The notes below the pieces were generated by a model. It was not told where the DNA came from and did not search any database. It worked only from the letters and a program-made list of their open reading frames with translations. 64,000 bases of DNA, taken from the NCBI GenBank assembly GCA_965371225.1, contig CBDUXP010000002.1, positions 102,106 through 166,105 of the forward strand, written 5' to 3'. Positions 25,269-34,440 of the stretch are shown here, piece after piece; the stretch's first letter is position 1, and every line of letters starts with the position of its first letter. Made by a program: the position numbers and the translations under genes. This stretch comes from CBDUXP01 sp965371225 [NCBI: uncultured bacterium]. GTDB taxonomy: Bacteria; Abyssobacteria; SURF-5; CBDUXP01.

Positions 25269-26125
25269 CCATTTCCTTCGACGACCTGCGCCGGCGGCTG
25301 GACAACATCCGCAACTTGCCCACGCTCCCTGTCGTGTACGCCAAGGTACAGGGCATCATCCGCGATACCTCGTCCAGCGCCCGGGACGTGGGCGCGGTGG
25401 TCGCCGAGGATCCCGCCCTGACCGCCCGCCTGCTCAAGATGGTGAACTCCGCCTTCTACGGCCTGGGCCGGGAGGTCACCACCATCGACCATGCCGTCGT
25501 GGTACTGGGCCTGCGCGAACTGGAACACGTCATTCTGGCCACGACGGTGTTGAAGATTTTCCCCAACCGGGGGACCAAATCCGGGTTCGACATCACGGAA
25601 TTCTGGAAGCACGCGCTCGGCACCGCGATCCTCGCCCGGGAACTCTCCCGCCGGCTCGAAGTGGGCGATGCGGAAGAGCTGTTCACCATGGGCCTCCTGC
25701 ACGACATCGGGAAGATGGTGCTGGCTCTGTTCTTCGAGGACGAGTACGAAGAGGTCTTACAGGCGGTGGCCACGCGCACCGAAGTCATCGGCACAATCGA
25801 AGAAGAGCTGCTCGGCTTTCATCACGCCGAAGTCGGCGCGATCATCGCTGCCAAATGGGACCTGCCGCCGCGGCTCGTGGATGTCATCCACTACCATCAC
25901 AAGCCGCGGGAGAGCGAAACCTGTCAGGCGGAAGCCGCGGTCATCAACCTGGCGGATATGATTTGCCGCGCAAAAAATTGGGGCAATCCGGGCGACCCGT
26001 ACATTCCCGCGCTCGCCGACGGCACCCGGGAGCTGGTGCCGTTTGAGCCAATGCGCGTGGAGCCGCTGATGCGCCTCGTCGAGCGGCACTATCAGGACGC
26101 CACCACCGTCTTCGACCTGGGTTAG
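25265..26125 (+). CDS. HDOD-domain signalling protein
   Basis: 286 residues, nearly all one HDOD domain: NIRNLPTLPVVYAKVQGII at the start, AEDPALTARLLKMVNSAFYG, GLRELEHVIL, then GLLHDIGKMVLALF, FHHAEVGAIIAAKW and HYHHKP. HDOD proteins are regulators related to HD phosphohydrolases. This copy keeps His-Asp in LLHDIGK and further His residues, more than many HDOD members, so residual metal binding is possible. No GGDEF or receiver domain is attached. The start overlaps the upstream 56-residue ORF (ATGA), and the stop overlaps the rlmN GTG (TAGTG), which indicates translational coupling in a three-gene operon. Confidence 0.88.
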   Translation: MTISFDDLRRRLDNIRNLPTLPVVYAKVQGIIRDTSSSARDVGAVVAEDPALTARLLKMVNSAFYGLGREVTTIDHAVVVLGLRELEHVILATTVLKIFPNRGTKSGFDITEFWKHALGTAILARELSRRLEVGDAEELFTMGLLHDIGKMVLALFFEDEYEEVLQAVATRTEVIGTIEEELLGFHHAEVGAIIAAKWDLPPRLVDVIHYHHKPRESETCQAEAAVINLADMICRAKNWGNPGDPYIPALADGTRELVPFEPMRVEPLMRLVERHYQDATTVFDLG

Positions 26126-27174
26126 TGCCTATGGCGCCGCCGCGCCCGCCCGACCTGAAAGCCCTTGAGCCCGCCGCCCTGCGCGACACGGTGGTGCAAT
26201 TGGGGCTACCGGCGTTCCGTGCCTCGCAGGTGCTGCATTGGTTGTACCGCCGGGGCGTCGACGACCTGGAGGGGATGACCAACCTCGGCGCCGCCACACG
26301 CGCCCGCCTGGCCGAGGCGTGCACGCTCACGCGTCTGCATCTGCACACCCAGCGCACCGCTGAGGACGGCACGATCAAGGTCCTCTGGACGCTCGCGGAC
26401 GGCCATACGATCGAGAGCGTGTGGCTCGTTTCCGGGGCCCGGCGGACGATCTGCCTCTCCACCCAAGTCGGCTGCGCCTTCAGTTGCCGCTTCTGCGCGA
26501 GTGGCGACGGGCCGCTGGTCCGGAATCTCACCACCGCCGAGATCGTCGACCAAGTGCTGGGCTTCCAGCGCCTCTGCGGCAGCCGGCCGACGAACCTCGT
26601 GTACATGGGCATGGGCGAGCCGCTGGCCAACTACGCGGCGGTGCGGGACTCCGTGCGCATCCTGACGCACCCGGATGCGTACGCCATGAGCCCCCGCCGG
26701 CTGACCGTGTCCACCGTCGGGTACCTGCCGGGGCTTGAACGCCTGATTGCCGACGCGCTGCCCACGAACCTCGCCTTCTCCCTGCATGCGCCCAGCGACG
26801 CGCGTCGGGCGGCCCTCATGCCCGGCGCGGAGCGGTACGCACTCGCGGATCTCCGCGACGCGCTCATCCGCTTTCGCCGCGCCACGGGACGGCGCGTGAC
26901 GCTCGAGTATGTGCTGCTGGCCGACGTGAACGACGCTCTGGCGGATGCACGCGCGGTGGCTGCGTTCGCCAACGCCGTGGGCGCGAAGGTCAACCTCATC
27001 GTGTACAACACGGTGCCCGGGTCCAACGACGCCGGTTCCGCACTCGAGACGGTCGAGGCGTTTCAGGACGTACTCCGCGGCAAGAATGTGCTCGCGTTCG
27101 TCCGCCAGAGCGGCGGCCGCGCTATCCAAGCCGCCTGCGGGCAACTGCGCCGCGCCACGCCGCTGGTTGTTTGA
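26125..27174 (+). CDS. rlmN: 23S rRNA (adenine-C2)-methyltransferase RlmN
   Basis: 349 residues from the GTG at 26125 that overlaps the HDOD stop; an ATG at 26131 is the alternative. A radical SAM enzyme that methylates A2503 of 23S rRNA and A37 of some tRNAs. The cluster motif CAFSCRFC places Cys117, Cys121 and Cys124. Other landmarks are LSTQVGC, NLVYMGMGEP, LTVSTVG, LAFSLHAPSD, LEYVLL.DVND and the terminal ACGQL, which carries the methyl-accepting Cys region. The plan matches RlmN rather than Cfr. The tilS promoter starts inside its last codons. Confidence 0.92.
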   Translation: MPMAPPRPPDLKALEPAALRDTVVQLGLPAFRASQVLHWLYRRGVDDLEGMTNLGAATRARLAEACTLTRLHLHTQRTAEDGTIKVLWTLADGHTIESVWLVSGARRTICLSTQVGCAFSCRFCASGDGPLVRNLTTAEIVDQVLGFQRLCGSRPTNLVYMGMGEPLANYAAVRDSVRILTHPDAYAMSPRRLTVSTVGYLPGLERLIADALPTNLAFSLHAPSDARRAALMPGAERYALADLRDALIRFRRATGRRVTLEYVLLADVNDALADARAVAAFANAVGAKVNLIVYNTVPGSNDAGSALETVEAFQDVLRGKNVLAFVRQSGGRAIQAACGQLRRATPLVV

Positions 27175-27199
27175 CCTGGACCGGCCGCTTGCCTACACT
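27171..27199 (+). promoter_or_regulatory. promoter of tilS
   Basis: TTGACC (27171-27176, overlapping the rlmN stop) and TACACT (27194-27199) have a 17-bp spacer. The predicted start point coincides with the tilS GTG at 27206, implying a leaderless message. Confidence 0.6.
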
Positions 27200-27205
27200 C
27201 GACTT

Positions 27206-28609
27206 GTGCCCGCCCTCCCTGAGGCCGTGTCCGCTTTTGCGGATACCCATGGCCTGCTGCCCGACGGCGCCCACATCCTCGTTGCGTGTTCCGGCGGTCC
27301 GGATTCAAGCGTGCTGCTGGACGTGCTCGCCCGTGCCGCGGCGTCTCGCCACTGGCGGCTCACCGTGGCGCACTTCAACCACGGAGTGCGCGGGAAGGCC
27401 GCGGACGAAGACGAAGCCTTCGTCCGCGACCGGGCGGCGGCCCTGCACCTAGACGTCTGTGTCGGACGGCCGGCGGCGTTGGAACACACTGACGAGGCGA
27501 GCTTGCGCACGGCGCGCTACGACTGGTTGGCGCAGGCCGCGCAAGAGCGGGGCGCGTCGCATGTGGCGGTCGGCCATACCCGAGACGATCAAGTGGAAAC
27601 GGTGTTGCTCCGCCTCGTGCGGGGTACCGGGCTGCGCGGCTTGGGGGGGATGCGCCCGGCCCGGGCGTTGAGCGCCGCGAGTGGGGTGCAAGTGGTGCGG
27701 CCGCTGCTCGCCCTCGGACGCGCGCATGTGTTGCAGTACGCCGAGACGCGCAACCTGAGCTACCGGGTGGACGCCACGAATGCGGATCGCGCCCGCGCGC
27801 GGAACCGGCTGCGCCACGACCTGCTCCCCCTGGTGCGGAATCTGGAGCCGGGCGTGGATGTCCGCATCGCCCGCCTGGCCGAGCACTTGGCCCATGACGA
27901 AGCCTATTTGGCAGACGCCACAGCCGCGCTGGACGCTGCCCTCGACCGCGGGCGGGGGTTCGGCTGGCTGGCGTACGATCGGCCCGCTCTGGCCGCGGCG
28001 CCGGTCGCGCTGCGCTCCCGGCTCTTGCGCCACGCTTTCCGGACCGTGGCCGTCAGTGCGTACGCCCCGGACGCCGACGGCATCGATGGCGTCATGCACG
28101 CCCTGGCCAGTGACGTGCCGACGGGTGCGGTGGACTGGCCCGGTGGCGTGCGAGTCCGCTGGACGGCCGCGGCGGTGGTGCTCGCGCGCGTCCCCCCGCC
28201 TGCGGTCCTGGCCCCCGCCGCCCTGGCCGTCCCCGGAGAGACGCGGTGGCCCGCGACCGGGCAGCGCCTGCGCACTCGCGTGCTCGCCTCGGGCGCGGCC
28301 CCTGCGCCGGACGCGCTCCTGCACGTCGCGTGGGAGCGGGCCCCGAAGCCCCTGACGGTGCGGGGCTGGTGCGTGGGGGACCGGTGGCAGCCGGCGGGCC
28401 ATGGGGGTCCCGAACCTGTGGCGGAAACCTTACGCCGGATGGGCGTTCCGCCCGACCGGCGCCCCGCCGCGCCGGTGTTGGCAACCGATTCGACAGTGTG
28501 GTGGGTGGTGGGTGCCCGGCCGCCGGCCGGAGCCGGAGTCGATGGCGAAACCCGGGAACGACTGGAGGTGTGCATTGATAACCAAGACGCTTGGGGCCAT
28601 CCTCTATAG
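27206..28609 (+). CDS. tilS: tRNA(Ile)-lysidine synthase
   Basis: 467 residues from the GTG at 27206. TilS attaches lysine to C34 of tRNA-Ile(CAU), changing its decoding from AUG to AUA. The PP-loop SGGPDSS is present, followed by VAHFNHGVRGKAADEDE, and VGHTRDDQVETVLLRLVRG carries the other ATP/tRNA-contacting residues. DATNADRARARNRLRHDLLP is the characteristic family block. The C-terminal TilS domain is visible (KPLTVRGWCVGDRW). It lies directly before hpt and ftsH, the tilS-hpt-ftsH order kept in many bacteria. Its 3' end overlaps the hpt start by 35 bp. Confidence 0.92.
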   Translation: MPALPEAVSAFADTHGLLPDGAHILVACSGGPDSSVLLDVLARAAASRHWRLTVAHFNHGVRGKAADEDEAFVRDRAAALHLDVCVGRPAALEHTDEASLRTARYDWLAQAAQERGASHVAVGHTRDDQVETVLLRLVRGTGLRGLGGMRPARALSAASGVQVVRPLLALGRAHVLQYAETRNLSYRVDATNADRARARNRLRHDLLPLVRNLEPGVDVRIARLAEHLAHDEAYLADATAALDAALDRGRGFGWLAYDRPALAAAPVALRSRLLRHAFRTVAVSAYAPDADGIDGVMHALASDVPTGAVDWPGGVRVRWTAAAVVLARVPPPAVLAPAALAVPGETRWPATGQRLRTRVLASGAAPAPDALLHVAWERAPKPLTVRGWCVGDRWQPAGHGGPEPVAETLRRMGVPPDRRPAAPVLATDSTVWWVVGARPPAGAGVDGETRERLEVCIDNQDAWGHPL

Positions 28610-29102
28610 CCGTGGGCAGATCGCCGCGCGCATCGACGAGCTGGCGGCGGAGATCTCGCGCGACTATGCCGGGGTAGAGCCGACCTTGCTCGTGGTACTC
28701 AAGGGCGCTGCGCCGTTCGGCGCGGACCTGGCCCGGGCCCTTACGGTGCAGGTCCGGATGGACTTTCTGCCCGCCACCAGCTATCGGGGGACGTGGACTA
28801 GCGGCGCCGTCAGCATCGGGCCCCTGCAGCCGGGCGAAATCTACGAGCGCCACGTGCTCATCGTCGAGGACATTATCGATACGGGGGCCACCCTGCACGC
28901 CCTGTGGAAGCACGTGCAGGAGTTGCAGCCGGCGTCCCTGGACGTCTGTACGCTCCTGAACAAGATGGCGGTCCGGGGCGTCCAGCCCCCCGTGCCGCTT
29001 CGCTACGTGGGCTTCGAGGGACCAGACAAGTTCGTCGTCGGCTATGGCATGGACCTGGACGAGGCGTACCGCCACCTGCCCGATATCCACCTGCTCGCGT
29101 GA
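28575..29102 (+). CDS. hpt: hypoxanthine(-guanine) phosphoribosyltransferase
   Basis: 175 residues from a TTG start at 28575, which has GGAGGTG six bases upstream; longer frames would run far into tilS. The enzyme salvages hypoxanthine and guanine to IMP and GMP. The PRPP loop VLIVEDIIDTGATL is perfect. LLVVLKGAAPFGADLAR is the PPi loop region, and the mobile loop MDFLPATSYRG and the C-terminal FVVGYGMDLDEAYRHL are normal. Start TTG plus overlap with tilS suggests coupled, modest expression. Confidence 0.9.
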   Translation: MITKTLGAILYSRGQIAARIDELAAEISRDYAGVEPTLLVVLKGAAPFGADLARALTVQVRMDFLPATSYRGTWTSGAVSIGPLQPGEIYERHVLIVEDIIDTGATLHALWKHVQELQPASLDVCTLLNKMAVRGVQPPVPLRYVGFEGPDKFVVGYGMDLDEAYRHLPDIHLLA

Positions 29103-29217
29103 ACCGGGGTGAATGCCGGGCGGCCGAAACGGTAGTACACGTTATAGAAGGGCGTGCCGCTCCTGGGCGGGCGTAAGCGCTCGGCCGTCTCACCACAGCG
29201 GCTGGGGCTTCCTCGCT

Positions 29218-29246
29218 TTGAGGGGTGGTTGACGCTATGCTAGAGT
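29218..29246 (+). promoter_or_regulatory. possible ftsH promoter
   Basis: TTGAGG (29218-29223) and TAGAGT (29241-29246) are separated by 17 bp inside the 236-bp hpt-ftsH spacer. The rest of that spacer shows no ORF or clear hairpin. Confidence 0.35.
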
Positions 29247-29338
29247 AGCCGCTCCGAAAAGTATTGCTGATTCTGCCGTGCGTGGAGGCGGAACGTGGTG
29301 ACGGTGGCGCGCCGGCGGGCCTGCGCGAGGTATCGCGA

Positions 29339-31270
29339 ATGAACAATATGGTCAAATCCGTGGCCGCGTGGGCCGTCATCATCATTCTCGTGCTGTTCGT
29401 CGTGCTCCTGCGCGAGCAGAAGGCCGAGCCACCGCAGAATGTGGCCTACTCCAAACTTCTGGATGGAATCGACGCCGGGGCCGTCACCAGCGTAGAAATT
29501 CAAGCGCGGGACGCGAGCCAGGGGGGCGGCATCGAACTGCGCGGGGAACTGAACGGCGAAAAATTCGTCACCTACACCACGGACCGGGATGTGCACAAGG
29601 AGCTGCGCACGGCCGGCATTGAGATCGAAGAAAAGCCGTTCCAGCCCAAGGTGTTCCAGCGCCTGCTGGTGGAGATGATCCCCATCGTCCTCATCATCGG
29701 GGTGATCTGGTACTTCGCCTATCGCCAGATGCAGACCGGGGGGAACAAGGCGCTCAGCTTTGGGAAGAGCCGGGCCAAGATGCACACCCAGAATCAGGTG
29801 AAAGTCACGTTCGACGAAGTGGCGGGGGTGGACGAAGCGAAGGAAGAACTGCACGAGATCATTGATTTCCTCAAGGACCCGAAGAAGTTCACGAAGATCG
29901 GCGGCAAGATTCCCAAGGGCGTGTTGCTCATGGGGCCCCCCGGCTGCGGGAAGACCCTGTGCGCCCGCGCCGTGGCCGGCGAGGCGAAGGTCCCGTTCTT
30001 TGCCCTGTCCGGATCCGATTTCGTGGAGATGTTCGTCGGCGTCGGCGCGTCGCGCGTGCGCGACCTCTTTGCTCAGGGCCAGAAGCACGCCCCGTGCATC
30101 ATCTTCATTGACGAGCTGGATGCGGTCGGGCGCCAGCGGGGCGCGGGCCTGGGCGGCGGCCACGACGAACGCGAACAGACGTTGAATCAGTTGCTGGTCG
30201 AGATGGATGGGTTCAATTCCAATGAGGGCGTCATCCTCATGGCGGCGACGAACCGGCCCGACGTGCTGGACAAGGCGCTCCTGCGCCCCGGCCGCTTCGA
30301 CCGGCAAATCGTCGTCGACACCCCGGACCTCCAAGGCCGGGAGCAGATCCTGCACGTCCACACCAAGCGCGTCCCCATGTCCAATGACGTGGAACTGTCC
30401 ACCCTGGCCCGCGGGACGCCGGGGTTCAGCGGTGCGGACCTGGCGAACATGGTGAACGAAGGCGCTCTGCTCGCCGCGCGGCGCGACAAAGACCGGGTCG
30501 AGATGGTCGACTTCGAGGAAGCCAAGGACCGGGTCCTCATGGGGCCGGAACGGCGGAGCCTGATTGTGTCCGACAAGGAAAAACGCATGACCGCCTTCCA
30601 CGAGGCGGGCCACGCGTTGGTGGGGGCCTTGCTGCCGAACACGGATCCCGTGCATAAGTGCACCATCATCCCCCGCGGTCGGGCGCTGGGCTTGACACTG
30701 CACCTGCCCATCGAGGACCGGCATAGCTATTCGCGGAGCTACCTCACCGACTTGCTGGCCATGATGCTGGGAGGGCGCTCGGCGGAAGAGATCACGTTCG
30801 GCGAAATGACCAACGGCGCGGGCGACGACATTCGGAAAGCGACGGACCTCGCGCGGCGCATGGTGTGCGAGTGGGGCATGAGCGACGCGCTCGGCCCCGT
30901 GTCCTATGGCTCGAACGACGAGGTGTTCCTCGGCCGCGACTTCATGAAGGAACGGAACTATTCCGAAGAAGTGGCGCGCCGCATCGACGAGGAGATTCAA
31001 ACCCTGGTGCAATCCGCGCACCAGCTGGCTATCCGCTTGCTGACGGAGCACACCGATGCGCTGAATCGGCTGGCCAATAGCCTCATCGAATTTGAGACCC
31101 TCGACGGCAAACAGGTGGAGGCGGCGATCGCCGGTCGGGAGATTCCGCCGCCGCAGCTCACCCCCACCCCGCGGCCCACGGGCGGCGCGACGGACGAGAC
31201 ATCGAAGCCGCCGCCGGGGGATGAAGAACCTGGGCTGCCGCCGGCGATGCCGGATCCGGCGCCCGCTTAA
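29339..31270 (+). CDS. ftsH: ATP-dependent zinc metalloprotease FtsH
   Basis: 643 residues. Inner-membrane AAA+ protease that degrades misfolded membrane proteins and regulatory targets. Domains in order: TM1 (about 8-24), a periplasmic domain, TM2 (about 112-127), AAA module with Walker A GPPGCGKT (199-206), Walker [13 protein letters not shown] and second region of homology [20 protein letters not shown], then the M41 peptidase with zinc motif HEAGH (421-425). The tail is Pro-rich ([14 protein letters not shown] and on) and about 50 residues. The ATG at 29339 is chosen because it begins just before TM1. A weak GAGG precedes it. Third in the tilS-hpt-ftsH order. Confidence 0.95.
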   Translation: MNNMVKSVAAWAVIIILVLFVVLLREQKAEPPQNVAYSKLLDGIDAGAVTSVEIQARDASQGGGIELRGELNGEKFVTYTTDRDVHKELRTAGIEIEEKPFQPKVFQRLLVEMIPIVLIIGVIWYFAYRQMQTGGNKALSFGKSRAKMHTQNQVKVTFDEVAGVDEAKEELHEIIDFLKDPKKFTKIGGKIPKGVLLMGPPGCGKTLCARAVAGEAKVPFFALSGSDFVEMFVGVGASRVRDLFAQGQKHAPCIIFIDELDAVGRQRGAGLGGGHDEREQTLNQLLVEMDGFNSNEGVILMAATNRPDVLDKALLRPGRFDRQIVVDTPDLQGREQILHVHTKRVPMSNDVELSTLARGTPGFSGADLANMVNEGALLAARRDKDRVEMVDFEEAKDRVLMGPERRSLIVSDKEKRMTAFHEAGHALVGALLPNTDPVHKCTIIPRGRALGLTLHLPIEDRHSYSRSYLTDLLAMMLGGRSAEEITFGEMTNGAGDDIRKATDLARRMVCEWGMSDALGPVSYGSNDEVFLGRDFMKERNYSEEVARRIDEEIQTLVQSAHQLAIRLLTEHTDALNRLANSLIEFETLDGKQVEAAIAGREIPPPQLTPTPRPTGGATDETSKPPPGDEEPGLPPAMPDPAPA

Positions 31271-31356
31271 CGGCCCTGCGCCCGGGCCGATCCCCCCATG
31301 AGGGGGTGGCGCGGCGCGTTGGGCCGCACGTATACCTGGCACGGGCGCCCGCCCGG

Positions 31357-31386
31357 TTGACCCTCGAAAAAAAAGCCCCCTATACT
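31357..31386 (+). promoter_or_regulatory. promoter of the glmM-pdxJ-nnrD-thiL operon
   Basis: TTGACC (31357-31362) and TATACT (31381-31386) have an 18-bp spacer that includes an A8 run. This gives a leader of about 25 bases before the glmM ATG at 31420. Confidence 0.65.
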
Positions 31387-31419
31387 CAACTGGAGCGCCC
31401 GTGCGGCGGCCACAGACCT

Positions 31420-32793
31420 ATGCCTCCCATCTTTCGGTTCGGCACTGACGGAATCCGCGGCGTCGCGAATCAATTTCCCATGACCGCGGAGGTGGCGCTG
31501 CAGCTGGGCCGCGCCGCCGCGCACGTATTCGCCGGCGACGATCGCCGCCACCGGGTCGTCATCGGGAAAGATACCCGCCGGTCCTGCTACATGATTGAGA
31601 ACGCCCTGGTGGCCGGCCTCACCTGCATGGGGGTGGACGCGCTCGTCGTCGGCCCCATGCCCACCCCCGCCGTCGCGTTGCTGACCCGCAGCATGCGCGC
31701 CGACGCCGGCATCATGATCAGTGCCTCGCACAATGCGTACGAGGACAACGGGATCAAGTTCTTCTCCAAGACCGGGTTCAAGTTGCCCGACGAGACGGAA
31801 CGGGAAATCGAGCGGCTGGTCATGAGTCAGGGCGAACTGGATCGGTACCTGCCCGGTGCGGACGGGATGGGCCGCCACACGCGGATCGAAGGCGGCGCCC
31901 ACCGGTACGTCGAATTCGTGAAGAGCACGGTGCCCAAGGGCATGACGTTCGACGGCATGCGCGTGGTGGTGGATTGTGCGAACGGTGCGGCGTACCGCGT
32001 GGCGCCCGAAGTGTTGCGCGAACTCGGGGCCGAAGTCATTCCCATCAACGTGACGCCCACCGGCACGAACATCAACGCCGACTGCGGTGCCGTGTCGCCC
32101 GAGGCGCTCTGCGACGTGGTGCGCCGCCGGAACGCGGACGTGGGGCTCGCGCTGGACGGGGACGGCGACCGCCTCATCTGCAGCGACGAGCGTGGTCAGG
32201 TGGTGAATGGGGATGCGGTCCTGGCCATCTGCGCTCTGCACATGGCCAAGGCGGGGACGCTCCGGGGGAACACGCTCGTGGCGACGGTCATGAGCAACAT
32301 GGCCTTGGAGCTGGCCCTGCGCCCCCAGGGCATTCGCGTCGAGCGGACCCAAGTGGGCGACCGCGCCGTGACCGAAGCCATGGTGGCCGGCGAGTACGCG
32401 CTGGGCGGGGAACAGAGCGGCCACGTGATCTTCCTCGACTACAACACCACGGGCGACGGCCTCATGACCGGCCTCCAGATCCTGCGGATCATGCGCGATA
32501 CCGGGTCGCCCCTGAGCGAGCTGGCGGGGGTCCTGAAGCCGCTGCCGCAGGTCTTGCTCGGCGTGCAGGTCGCGGAGCGCGTGCCGTTCGAGCGGCTGGA
32601 TGGCGTGCCCCGGGTCATGGAGGAAGTGAACAATGCGTTGGGGGAGGATGGCCGCCTGCTCGTGCGGTACTCCGGCACCGAGCCCAAGGCGCGCGTGCTC
32701 GTCGAGGGCCAGGATGCCGCGGTCATCCACGCCATGGCCTCGAAAGTGGCGCACGCGATCGCCGCCGCGCTTGACGGCAGCGTCGATGGCTAA
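31420..32793 (+). CDS. glmM: phosphoglucosamine mutase
   Basis: 457 residues. Interconverts glucosamine-6-phosphate and glucosamine-1-phosphate on the way to UDP-GlcNAc for peptidoglycan and lipid A. Opening [12 protein letters not shown], catalytic serine in [16 protein letters not shown] (phospho-Ser103), metal loop DGDGDRL, sugar loop GGEQSGH and phosphate loop [15 protein letters not shown] are all in place. First gene of a closely packed housekeeping run. Its end overlaps pdxJ by 8 bp. No strong Shine-Dalgarno precedes the ATG. Confidence 0.95.
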   Translation: MPPIFRFGTDGIRGVANQFPMTAEVALQLGRAAAHVFAGDDRRHRVVIGKDTRRSCYMIENALVAGLTCMGVDALVVGPMPTPAVALLTRSMRADAGIMISASHNAYEDNGIKFFSKTGFKLPDETEREIERLVMSQGELDRYLPGADGMGRHTRIEGGAHRYVEFVKSTVPKGMTFDGMRVVVDCANGAAYRVAPEVLRELGAEVIPINVTPTGTNINADCGAVSPEALCDVVRRRNADVGLALDGDGDRLICSDERGQVVNGDAVLAICALHMAKAGTLRGNTLVATVMSNMALELALRPQGIRVERTQVGDRAVTEAMVAGEYALGGEQSGHVIFLDYNTTGDGLMTGLQILRIMRDTGSPLSELAGVLKPLPQVLLGVQVAERVPFERLDGVPRVMEEVNNALGEDGRLLVRYSGTEPKARVLVEGQDAAVIHAMASKVAHAIAAALDGSVDG

Positions 32794-33523
32794 CCGCGAA
32801 GTTCGTCTCAGCATCAACGTCGATCACGTCGCCACGATCCGGCAGGCGCGGCGCGACATCGAGCCCGATCCCGTGCATGCGGCCGTGCTCTGCGAAGCGG
32901 CCGGGGCGGATGGGATCACCGTCCACCTGCGCGAGGACCGGCGGCATATCAACGACCGCGACGTGCGCCTCTTGCGTGAGGTGGTCAAGACGCGACTCAA
33001 CTTGGAGATGGCGGCGACGGAGGAGATGGTGGCGATCGCGTGCGAAATCTGCCCGGATCAGGTCACCCTCGTCCCCGAGCAGCGCGAAGAGCTGACTACC
33101 GAAGCGGGCCTCGACGTCATCGGCAACAAGAAAGCGATCGCCGAGGCCATCGGCGCGCTCGCCGCGAATGGGATTTACCCGAGCATTTTTATCGAGGCGG
33201 ATCCGGAACAGATCGCGGCTGCGGCCGCGTGTGGCGCGTTTGCCGTCGAACTGCACACGGGGCATTACGCGAACCTGAAGGACGACGCGGCGCGCGAGTC
33301 GGAACTGCAACGCTTGACCCAGGCGGCGGAAGCCGCTGCGGGCCACGGCTTGGCCGTGCACGCGGGCCACGGGCTCAATTACCGGAACATCACCCCCATC
33401 GCGCGGCTGCCCAATCTTGTGGAAGTCAGCATTGGCCATAACATCGTCGCGCGCGCGGTGCTCGCCGGGCTCGACGTCGCCGTGCGCGACATGCGTGCGC
33501 GCATCACCGCCGTTCGCACATAA
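32786..33523 (+). CDS. pdxJ: pyridoxine 5'-phosphate synthase
   Basis: 245 residues. Condenses 3-amino-2-oxopropyl phosphate with 1-deoxyxylulose 5-phosphate to form pyridoxine 5'-phosphate, in the DXP-dependent B6 route. Recognised by [41 protein letters not shown], the VTLVPE strand with a Glu, ELHTGHYA and [11 protein letters not shown]. Starts inside the glmM 3' end (8-bp overlap). In many bacteria pdxJ is followed by acpS; here acpS is absent and an NAD(P)H-hydrate dehydratase gene follows directly. Confidence 0.95.
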   Translation: MANREVRLSINVDHVATIRQARRDIEPDPVHAAVLCEAAGADGITVHLREDRRHINDRDVRLLREVVKTRLNLEMAATEEMVAIACEICPDQVTLVPEQREELTTEAGLDVIGNKKAIAEAIGALAANGIYPSIFIEADPEQIAAAAACGAFAVELHTGHYANLKDDAARESELQRLTQAAEAAAGHGLAVHAGHGLNYRNITPIARLPNLVEVSIGHNIVARAVLAGLDVAVRDMRARITAVRT

Positions 33524-33534
33524 GGCCCGGCCGC

Positions 33535-34440
33535 ATGGCCACTCCCGTGACTGCCGAGCTGGCGCGTACGCTCGCGCCCCCACGCCCGGCGGACGGCCAC
33601 AAGGGCACGTTCGGCCACGCCCTCATCGTGGCCGGATCGCCGGGGTACACCGGCGCCGGGTGCCTGGCGGCCGAAGCGGCAGCGCGGTCCGGCGCGGGAC
33701 TCGTGACCCTGGCATGTCCCGCCGGCCTGAACGCCATCTTTGAAGGAAAACTGACCGAGGTGATGACGCTGCCGGTCCTCGGCATCCCGCCCCACTCCGA
33801 ACACTTCACCGCCGAGTCCGTGCCCGTCGTCGCGCCCGCGGCCGCGAGCCGCGACGCCGTCGGCATCGGGCCCGGCCTCGGCCAGGCTGCGGGCACGTTC
33901 GAATTCGTGCGGGAACTGCTCCCCGCCGTGTCCGTGCCGTGCGTGCTCGACGCCGATGGCTTGAACGCCATCGCCGAACAGACCGACGCGCTGTTGCCCC
34001 TCTCCGTCCCCTGCGTGCTCACGCCGCACCCGGGTGAAATGGCGCGTCTCACGCAACTCTCCACAGAGGACGTCCAATCGGATCGCGGCGCGGTCGCGGT
34101 ACGCTACGCCGAACGCTGGGGTTGCACCGTTGTCCTCAAAGGGGCGCCGACGGTGGTCGCCGCGCCGAACGGCCGCACGTGGTGCAACACCACCGGCAAC
34201 CACGGACTCGCCAGCGGCGGGACGGGCGACGTGCTCACCGGACTGATCGCCGGGTTGTTGGCCCAAGGGTGCGCGCCCGAGGCGGCGGCGGCCTTGGGCG
34301 TCTACCTGCATGGGTGGGCCGGGGATGCGGGCGCCGCACGCGGCAGTCCCCGGGCGCTGATGGCGGGCGACGTGCTCGCCGAACTGCCGGCCGCGTGGCG
34401 CGCACTCCTCGGGCAGGAAGTGGAGCCGCCGCCGGCATGA
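33535..34440 (+). CDS. nnrD: ADP/ATP-dependent NAD(P)H-hydrate dehydratase
   Basis: 301 residues of the YjeF C-terminal ribokinase-like domain, which repairs damaged NADH and NADPH hydrates. Markers are HKGTFGHALIVAGSPGYTGA, VLDADGLNAI, LTPHPGEMARL, VVLKGAPTVV and GLASGGTGDVLTGLIAGLLAQG, the nucleotide-binding glycine loop. The N-terminal epimerase domain found in fused YjeF proteins is missing, so any epimerase must be elsewhere. Lies 11 bp after pdxJ and overlaps thiL by ATGA, so it is a member of the same operon. Confidence 0.9.
   Translation: MATPVTAELARTLAPPRPADGHKGTFGHALIVAGSPGYTGAGCLAAEAAARSGAGLVTLACPAGLNAIFEGKLTEVMTLPVLGIPPHSEHFTAESVPVVAPAAASRDAVGIGPGLGQAAGTFEFVRELLPAVSVPCVLDADGLNAIAEQTDALLPLSVPCVLTPHPGEMARLTQLSTEDVQSDRGAVAVRYAERWGCTVVLKGAPTVVAAPNGRTWCNTTGNHGLASGGTGDVLTGLIAGLLAQGCAPEAAAALGVYLHGWAGDAGAARGSPRALMAGDVLAELPAAWRALLGQEVEPPPA

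Noticed and set aside
28401-28574. Longer hpt start
   Set aside because: It would overlap tilS by over 200 bp. The TTG at 28575 has GGAGGTG upstream and gives the normal family length.
29240-31342. 700-residue minus-strand frame opposite ftsH
   Set aside because: Same reasoning: FtsH is unmistakable on the plus strand, and the antisense product has no domain features.
31271-31419. Riboswitch before glmM or thiL (glmS ribozyme, TPP)
   Set aside because: The spacer is only ~150 bp with a promoter and an A-run. No TPP or glmS core motif is present, and thiL has no leader because it overlaps nnrD.
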